Assembly (NCBI GenBank): GCA_026018925.1
Contig: JAKSZU010000018.1
Location: forward strand, 31,000,452 to 31,064,451
Origin: Tupaia tana
Taxonomy: Eukaryota > Chordata > Mammalia > Scandentia > Tupaiidae
Length of the DNA: 64,000 nt
Direction: 5' to 3'
Below the pieces are notes generated by a model. The model ran no database searches. It was not told the DNA's origin and saw nothing but the letters and a program-made list of their open reading frames with translations. The translations under genes were made by a program, and so were the position numbers. Positions 11,401 through 21,175 of the stretch are shown in pieces. How positions within the stretch are numbered: position 1 is the first letter of the stretch; each line of letters opens with the position of its first letter.

Positions 11401-14400
11401 AGCCTTCTCACCCACACCCTCTGCCTTTGTCTTCACAGAAATTTTTTTCTCTCGAGTTACTTGGAGACCCCAGAGAGGTAAGGACTTTTGCTTTCTTGAT
11501 TATAGGTTTTAAGTCTTAACACCTTGAAGCTCTAATTAATTATGAATAGGAGAATTCTCCCTTGCAGAGTCATAGTAACTCCTGTGCGTACGTATTGCAG
11601 AAGCTCAGAGAGGTCAGTGACCTGGGTAACACGGACAGGAGGACCAGAGGCAGGACTGGAATCTATTCCCTTGACTCCCAGTCTAGCACTCCCAGTCATC
11701 AGCTCTGCGTCCTAGGGCTCAGCCTACCCCCTTCTTATTTGTATGTTTTGTTCCCCACAATGTCCCTGTGGGAGGAGGCTGGACTAGGGCCTTCTGCTGT
11801 CAGTAGTCAGAGATAACTGGGGAAGGGGTTTCTTTAGGAGCCTTCCTGGAGGGTCATGGATCTCCTGAGAGGCCATAGAGTCAGAGAGGGAACCTAGAAC
11901 GTCAGTCCTGAGGACACCACCTTCCTCCCAGCACCCAGGAAACTCCAACAGTATCCCTGCTCTCCTTCCTCCCCTTCCACCCCTCAATGTGTTGCCAGGG
12001 TCTGGTGACATTGCCTCTGCAGCATCTTCTGACCCTGTCCTCTCTGCTCCTTCGGAGGTCAAAGCACTCCTCTTAAAATATTTTGCGAGGATTAATATGC
12101 TCAGTCATTCATAAAAGATTTCATAAGCACCTATCATATGCCAGGACCTCATTTAAGAGCTGAGGATACAGCAGTGAGAGACAAAGATTCCCTGCCCTTT
12201 GGAAGCCTTCCATTCCTGTGGAAGAAGAATACAATAAAAAAAAAAAAAGACAAAGAAAAAACAAAGGAAATACGTAGTGTATTAGATGATGACCAGCATC
12301 ATGGAGAAAAAGAACGTGGGACCTGGGGTTAGAGTTTGCCAGTGGATTTAATTTAAATAGCAAGTCAGGGATTGGCTCAGGGAGGCTGTGACATCTGACC
12401 AGAGCTCTGAAGGAGGGGAGGAAGCCAATGGTCAAGAAAAGTGGAGGAAGGGGACTCTAGGCTGAGGGAAGAGCAACAGCAAAGGCCCTGAGGCAGGAAG
12501 CCAGTATGTATGGAACAGAAGATGGGAAGGGTGTGAACAGGGTTGAGACTGAAGAGGCAAGGGAGGTGAAGGTGGAGACGGCCATCATTTAAAGGACTTG
12601 GGGGTCCAGTGCAAGGTGTAATGGTTACGTCATTGGACTCCCACATAGTCAACCATGGTTCGAATCCTACATCCAGTGGCTTAAAACTCATGCCAGGTGC
12701 ATGTGTGTATGTGTCCAAAATCCCAAGAGGAGAATGGAGAAGGGATTGTGGGGCGTGGCCATCCCCCTTAGTGGGTAATTTCTTGCTTTCTATCTCTCTA
12801 TCTTGCTCTGTCTCTCTGGGAAGCACAAATGCCCTATAGCAAAAATCTCTCTAAGATAAAATAAGACAGAGGATTTGGACTTTGCTCCTGAGCCTTTGGA
12901 GGGTTTTAAACAGAGGAGTGATGTGACTTGGATTTTACATAGGTCTCTGGCTGTGTTGGAAACAGACTGCAGGCAAGGGATAGAGAAGATGCAGAGAGAC
13001 CAGTTGGGGTCCAGTACATAGCAAAAATCCAAGCGAGGGACTCTGAAAACTTAGATTAGGGCCGCAACCTTTGGGACAGTGGGAAGTGCTTGGAGTATGG
13101 ATATTTTTGAAGGAGTCACAGAATGGATTTGCCATTGGACAAGATGTGAAGTATGAGGGAAAGAAGTGAAAGATGCCCTGAGCTTTCTGAGACAAGCAAC
13201 TTCTCGCTGAAATGTACTTGCAACTCCAAAATCAATAGTCACAGCACTCCTGTGGTCATTCGCAGACAGCACAGAGAGGTGAAAAGTGTGACTCCCGTGG
13301 CGCACATGTTCCCATCCAAGTTCAAACAGGGAGGCGTTCTATCATCTTGTTTCTTCTCTCATCCTAACTAGTGTCCTTTTCCATCTAGTTAATGCCATAG
13401 CGTTTGCATTTTTGTGCTTTTTGCCAGTGATTCCACTGTGTAAAACAGCCCCAGCAATGGTGCAGAAGTGCTGTCGGGTGTTCCAGACACAAGCAGGTTG
13501 TGATGTGCCTACAGAGACAATCCATCTGCTCGACACCCTGGTTCAGGCATGCGTTGTAATGCTTTGGTCGTGAGTGTGGTGTTAGTGAATCAACAACACA
13601 GTACATCCAGAAGAAGGAAGAGGGAATGTGCCAGTCCCTGTGTGAGGCCGTTCTGGGAAATGCTACCGCAATGTCTGTAGTGTGTGATGAAGCTGCAGAA
13701 AAGATGGGAAAACAGCTAACTTGGTAGATTCATGAGATGGATATTTTTGCCGAGGTCTAGCCTGGGCGGGGGTGGGTTGACTCGACGGAGGCGGCGCAGG
13801 TGAACAGAAGACAAAGGTCTCGGTGCCTTTTCATGCACGTCCTATGCCGGACACTCCCAGAGATCGCTCTCTGAGGAGTGACAACTGCTAGGAATCATCG
13901 TGCCTTTTTATTGAAAATGTGATACATGCAAGTAAATGGGCAGTAAAAAATTTACTCTAAGGAACAGGGTATAAAAAGCATGGAAGCAATAATTATAAAA
14001 TATGCTGTTTGTCTTCTCAGATCAGGTAAAATCAATCACAGTTCTCAGGATGAGGAAGTCCATTTGTCTGTTGTATCTTCTTCTTAGATCTTGATTACTG
14101 GGAAGGGTCTTTTGAAGAGGGGGCTTACAGGATGTTCGATAACTTTAGTCCCGGGCCAGGGCGATAACATTGCTGGTTGCAAAGACCTAGATAGATATCT
14201 TGTCTTGTTAAGTAAAGACACAGTTAATATATGGACTATTCATACATTACAACAATAGAAGGTGAGTCTATGATCTTATATGGGAAAGGAAGATGATCTT
14301 GTAGCTCAGGAGACAACACAGGATGTTTTATTAGCAGTTTTTTTATAGTCAACAGCACATAGATGAGAAACTCTTTGTAGTTGAAAACTACCTGTTGTTT

Positions 14401-15632
14401 TATATAAGAGCTCCCAGCTAAGGTATTCTTTCTCTGGAGCCCTCAGGTTTGTTTATCCTGTTGTCCCAGCCAGGCTTTTTCCTTTTATAAGCCTGTGGGT
14501 TTCTGCATTTTATTTGCTGAGTCTGTCAATTAGTGAGTTCTTTTGTTTTATCTCTGAGTCTCGGTTATGTGGTGAATGTGCTGACTTTGCCTAGCATGAG
14601 TTAACTTGGCCTGTAGCTTTAACAAGGGGTATTTACATAAAACTAGCCTTAAACTAACTTAGTCTGCATATGCTTCTAATGCTAATTTGGTTTATACTAA
14701 CTTAATCTATATGTTCATTTTGGCTTAAAAACAGACAGGTGGGGGAGTCTTAAACTTCCTGGTCCTCATGTCAGTCTTAGGGAACCACATTCTTACAAGA
14801 TCACTAATTGACTTTATTGTAATAGTTGGGGGTGATGTTCTACCCTTACAGGGTACCGTAATAACAGTAAAACTCACGGCAGAGAAATTGAATACCGGCC
14901 AGTACAAGGACACAAGGGAGGGCTCGTAAACTGGGCCCTGCCTCAGTTTCTTCCCAGTCCAGGCCCTGTCTTAGAATGGGAGGCAGCATCCTTACCAGCT
15001 TGTATTGCCTGCATGGCCCCGTCATATTTTAAAAAGAGAGTAGACAGAAACTTTACAGTCAGGTTACCCAGGACCAGGAACTTCGGTCAGCCCTTCCTGG
15101 CTGGTATTTAATAAATAATGCAGCCCTGCACAGTGTCACATTTTGGCCAATGACTGATCACATATGCAACTATGGTCCCGTAACAAGATGCCATGCAGCC
15201 TAAGTGTGTCGAGGTCTACACCATGCAGGTTTGTGTAGGTACACTCGATGATGTTCATGTGACAAAATCAGCCAATGATGCGTATCTCAGAATGTCTCCC
15301 CATTGTTAAGTGACACGTGACTGTACTACATAGAATGAATTCGTTGTACGAAATACGTCCATTACATAAAGTGTCTTTAAGCACAAATCAACATGTAAAA
15401 TAAGGATGAAGAAAATGTGTCCAGAGGCTCTAAGAACCTAATCCTATGTTTCTTGTAGGGGCAGTGACTCAGTATTTGTTACTCCAGCATTCATGACAAC
15501 TTTATAGAGCATGACTATTGTGAATAACAAGAATTAACTATAAATAGATACATAGATAGATAATACACATATTTCAATTGAAAAAAATATATAAAGAATA
15601 TAGAGATATAAAACATTTTATACACACACACA

Positions 15633-15677
<45 letters not shown>

Positions 15678-18600
15678 GTTTCAATTTGAGTGAAGATTTG
15701 CCCCATCCCCTGTCACCTTACCACTCCTGGTTGAAGTTTGTACCTTCTGGTGGTCACCCAGACTTAGCCCCCTTAGCTTCTGAGACCAGCCCTTGGCCTC
15801 ACAGGTCCATGGTTCTGGCCTCACTCTCAGACAGGCAGGGAGGGAGATGTGGGTGTTTCTTGAAAAGCAGAAGCACAGACCGCATGTTATTGTTCTGTTC
15901 TCCAGAGCTATCCTTTCCTGCCCACTGTGATTGATGGAGTGCTGCTGCCCAAGAGACCTGAAGAAATTCAGGCTGAAAAAAAATTCAACACAGTCCCCTA
16001 CATTGTTGGAATCAACAAGCAAGAGTTTGGCTGGCTTCTTCCCACGGTGAGAATACACTGGTGTCTTAGCTTTGCCTCCCCCACCCACCAGCCCTCCCAT
16101 CTCTGGTCGCAGGACTTCTTCCTTCTCCAAACCCCTTTCTGAGTCCAGGCCAGCTGTCCTCTTCAGCATAAGTTGACATTTCCATAGAAACCTTCTCTGG
16201 GATGGTTCAACTGTCACCTGGGTGGCATGACCCAGGGAATCCCTCTTCTCGAACATCCTTTGATCGTCCTCCCATTAAAGAATCCTGAAAAGCCAAGGTT
16301 AGGAGGGCCTATATAAAAAAGAATTGTGCAGATAGGGAAACCGAACAAGCCTGAAAAGGAGAAGGAGCTCTGGAGTTAGGGAGAGTTAGGCCTGAGGCCC
16401 AACAATCTCCACCTGTGCTCTTAGTCGCAGGTATTTTAAGGGGACTGGGTCCTTCTACATTGTTAGAAGCTACACTAGAGTTTGGTCAATACGTTGAATA
16501 CAGAGATTTGGATGAAATCATGTACCAGGAGTTTGGCAGTTCTCACTTCAGAAGGATTTCAGAGGGCTATCAAAAGACCAAGGCCATGATAGCCTCCTCA
16601 GTCATCTGTGACAAGTGGGGTATTTGTGAGAGCTGTTTCCTGCCCCAGAGCCTAGCCTGGCTAAGCCTTCACTCTCTGCCTTGCTAACCGTTACGGGAAT
16701 CTAGCCTGATACCCTCCACACACTGCAAGAAATCAGACACAGCTTCTGGTAAACATTTTTCCTATTTTCTTTGCAACTTTTGAGTTTTTGATATAGGTTC
16801 ATTCAAGTCACTGATTTTGCCCATTCATCAGAGATCAATATCCTTTAAGGTCCAACAAAAATAGATACTCTTTGGACTGCGTTCATTTGATTGATAGTCA
16901 GTTCTTCCTATTAATTTCTGGTGATTCACAAATGATGTACATTTTTTTTTTCAACAGATGATGGGCTATCCACTCTCTGAAGGCAAGCTAGACCAGAAGA
17001 CGGCCACAGAACTCTTGTGGAGATCCTACCCTGTTACTGTTAAGTCCAGGGAATCGTGGGAATTGACTGCAACCCAAAGAGGGACAGGGACTTGCCCCAA
17101 ATCACAGACCAACTAAATGGCAGAATAGAGATTGTGACTTGAGGGTTCTGCCCTCATTTTTCTACCTTTTCCACTTTACCCTCCACCCTGGGGTGGGGTA
17201 GTTGCACAGGGCTTGAGAGGTTTGCCATTCATGGGAGCCTTCTTCACTAGGCTGAAAAGCCGTATCACTCACTAGGGGGTGGTGGGCACTTTCTTAATCC
17301 ATTTCAGAACATCTCTAAGGAACTGACTTCTGTGGCCACTGAGAAGTATTTAGGAGGGACAAACGACCCAGTCAAAAAGAAAGACCGTTTCCTGGATTTG
17401 ATTGGAGATGTGGTATTTGGTGTTCCATCTGTGATTATGGCCCGTCGCCACAGAGGTGAGTTGTAGAGATTAGACAGGAGAAGGACACTGACCCCACCAG
17501 GTTCAGTGTCTGATCAGCCTCCTTCCTAGCAAGAAAAACATAGAAACTGCTGAAGGTCAGTCCCCAAAGGTTGATTCCATGGTCAGGCTTCATAAGCTGA
17601 TTTCATATGATGTGGGGTTGGGGTATTTCCTATTTTGGTTTGTGTCAGAAGCAGAAAAAGATGAAAATGTAGATAGTTTATTTGAGCGTAGGTCCCAGAA
17701 ATCACCAGTAGGAAACTAATCCGTGATGTGTTGCAAATCGAGTGTCTGCTGAGGTCACTGGGGCTAGGGAAGTCCAGAATACAAACAGAGGACATGACTC
17801 AGGGTTATCTTGTCTGAGCGGTAAGGGAGCAGGGGTATTTATCCACCAACTCCCACTTGTCATTGGTGGACAGTTATTTCAAGGGGTGGTTAATTTCCTG
17901 TCACTTTGACCTACTGCACATATGGGCAGAGTAGTCTCTGGTGCCAAAGGTCTAGGCAAAGAGCCACAGATGCTAGAGGTGGAGATTAGGCTGTCATGCC
18001 CACAGATGGGGGTATGGGTGAGGCACCAACAGCACCCCCGCAGCAGCTTCTTATCTGATGTTATGGTGGTATATGCGGCTAGAGAGCAAATATTGGAAGA
18101 CGGATCTTAGAAGGTTTCCAAGCTGCAAATGAGTTTGTTAATTAGTGGAGATGGGGAAAGAAGGGAGTCGAGCATGGGACCAGGAGGGCTGCTCGGCACC
18201 AAGAAGGCCCAAAGCAGGGAGCAGGAACAGGTGTGGGTGGAAGTGGCCTGGAGAATCTCAGTATTTGTGACCGGCTTTTGTCCATCTCTGTGTGGGCCTG
18301 TGTGGGCAAGCTAAGGACAAGGGCTTGTGGGAGTCGGGGGGTGCTGAAAGCCTAGCCCAAGATCTAGCATCGACCCACAGCTCTGTGGGTAGAGTACGAG
18401 GTTATGAACGTGTGAGCTCACAGACGGGAGGTGTCTCCTGGTTGCCATTTGAGGAGCTTCACAGGATCCTCCTCTTTTTACCAGCACTCATTCAGCTACT
18501 CTACAAGCCAGAAAGTGGTTTTCTGGGCCAGTCCTCTCTCTAACCACACTGGAAAAGATCTTAAAACACAGGACTATATAAGTACGGTAAAAACTAACTG

Positions 18601-21127
18601 TCACTGGCCTAGTATGTGCCCATACAGGTGCTAGTCACCACTTCCTCCTCCCAAGGGACCTGATGAAAACCTGCAGCCAGGAGCCATCTGGAGACCCATT
18701 TGCTCTTTCACACACTTGTTTTTCCCTGCTCTGTGACTGATCCATAACATCCCCCTCTTTCTCATTCAGCATACTGAGATTAAGAAATAAAATAATGCTG
18801 CCAGTTTCATAAGACCTGTCCCACCAACCATATGAACAGAAACCCCAGAAATACCCCACTGTTAATTTGCATTGTCTTTGATGACTAGCTTTCTCATCTC
18901 TACTTCTTTTGTTGTTCCAAATTATTAACCAAATCTGTGACCCACTTTCCTTTGAAGACTTCGTTGTAATTTGCAGGATTTTATAACCTCAGTGATTATA
19001 GGCAAAAAAAAATTTAAAGCATGTGTATTTGGGGCATGATGGTGCATAAAATAAGTGATCTTATTCACAGCCATCTTCCCTCTCTGGGTGAGTTCTGAGT
19101 TCCTTTCTGAAACATCTGAGTGGCAGAGGCAAGGTGAGACTCATCTTTGCACAGATTCTGCTTGACCTTGAAACAGCTGTTTGGCAAGTACACAGTGGAA
19201 CCACGGAAGGATTGCTTATTCCAAACCTTTCTTGCTAAACCCAGGGCATGATGAAGTATAGCATTCTGCATCCTTACATTGGGGTGATATATGTTCTTAA
19301 GTCTTTTCACAGATGGGTATCTAAAGACGTGAAAAAAATGGTTGTAGTATATTATAAAATAGCATACACTATATTATATGAATGTTATATACATATACAA
19401 GGGATATGTGCTAAAATATTTTTAGAATTATTTATTTAATTTTATTATTATTATTATTATCATTATTTTAAAGTTTGCTACAGGGCATGCATGCTCACTA
19501 GAGAGAAACACAGAGACAGAGAAAGTTAGAAAGCAAGCCCCCAGGTCCGGGACTTGCACTGCCAGGTCCAGGACATGAACCACCATCGGCCATGTGGGAG
19601 TATAGTGCTTAAACACCATGCCACCTGCTAGCTCTGTGTGCTAAAATATTAAGAGAAGTTTTCTCCAAGTGGCAGGAGTATGAGTGACGCTGTTTATTTC
19701 CCTTTTTTCTACATTTTCCAAATATCTTGCTATACTCAAAGGGGAAAACATTGTGGAATATTTCCACCAGCCTGACTTGGGCCTGACACTTTCCTTCTTG
19801 GGTCCCTCGCCTGCAGACGTTATAACCAATGCCAACCACTGAGTCACTGGGCTGGGTGACCTAGGAGTTAGCCCTAAGGAGAAGGGATTCATGAGCCAAT
19901 CAGCAGGAAGATTAGCATATTCTTGGGCGTGAACAGGAAGATTTGGTGGAGAGAAAGGAGGCCAGAGGAAAGGCAGAGAGAGATTAAGAGGGAGGCAAGT
20001 GAACCTTTCCATGACCCCTTCTCTTTTCTGCCCCCACCTTAATACCTGAACACTCCCTGGGCCAAGTAGGAAACAAGATAGGCCAAGTGACAATGAAATA
20101 TGAAACACTATCTTTTGTGGTTTCTGAGACACAAGAGACAGATTGTTCTTTGTCTCCATATGTTTGTATTTAAATCTTCTCACTTCCAGACAAGTGGCAT
20201 GGATTTATTTCACTCTTCTCAGATTGTGTGAGAAAAACACTGGAAATACTCAAAACCAGACTAAATAGGAGGCATCTTTCAGTTTGCAGAGTCTCCAAAT
20301 GAATGAACAAAAGTCTGTTATTAAGGGAATGTTGAGGGGGCTGCAGGTGGCATGGTGGTTAGGGGTGCTGGACTCCCACATGGTCAATGGCAGTTTGAGT
20401 CCTGGACCTGATGACTCACTTTCTCAATTTTTCTCTCTCTCTCATTCTGTCCCTCTTTGGTCAAATTAAAATACATAAATAAAGTTTAACAAAATAATGC
20501 TTTAAAAAAAATGAAGGAACTATCGGGTCATCAGAAAAGTCATGACGTATTTTTCAATGTTTTTCTATATAAAAATGCATCACAACTTTTCCAACGACCC
20601 AGTAAGTGTGTTCAGTACAAATCCGATGCATAAGGGGACTTCAAGAAGTTCAAGAAAAAAACTGTAAGTTGGGACCAGCAGTTAGTGTAATGGCTATGTC
20701 GCTGGACTCCCATGTAGTTGACCGAGGTTCGTGTCCCGGACCTGGTGGCTTAAAATTCACACCGGGCGCGTGTGCGTGCGTGCCCAAGATCCCAACAGGA
20801 GAATGGAGGAGATTGTGGTGTGGCCATCCCCCCTGGGGGGTGATTTCTCGCTTTCTGTCTCTATGTCTGTCTGGCGAGTGCACGTGCCCTATAGCAAAAA
20901 CCTCTCAAAAAAAAAAAAAGAAAAAAAAACTGTAATTTATATACAAGTTTGATTCAGCTATGGTGGGACAGGCAGTACTATCCTGAACTGTAGTGCTGGG
21001 AGCAAAATGATGTGCATGGTTCAAATCCCGAGCCTGAAACATACAGGCCATGCACAAGTCCCCAGAACCTGAGGAACTGGAGGACTGGAGGAAGAGGATT
21101 GTGGCGTGGCAAGACCCTTGGAGGGTG

Positions 21128-21175
<48 letters not shown>

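Larger units (their letters stand above)
13390..15545 (+). mobile_element. Tigger-type DNA transposon remnant with two nested insertions
   Basis: Pieces at 13390-13747, 15025-15130 and 15327-15545 follow the sequence of a pogo/Tigger-family element in order (AGTGCTGTCGGGTGTTCC at the left, GTGTCTTTAAGCACAAATC at the right). The transposase frame is destroyed. A solo LTR (13748-15024) and a second Tigger-type element (about 15130-15326) have been inserted. Confidence 0.65.
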
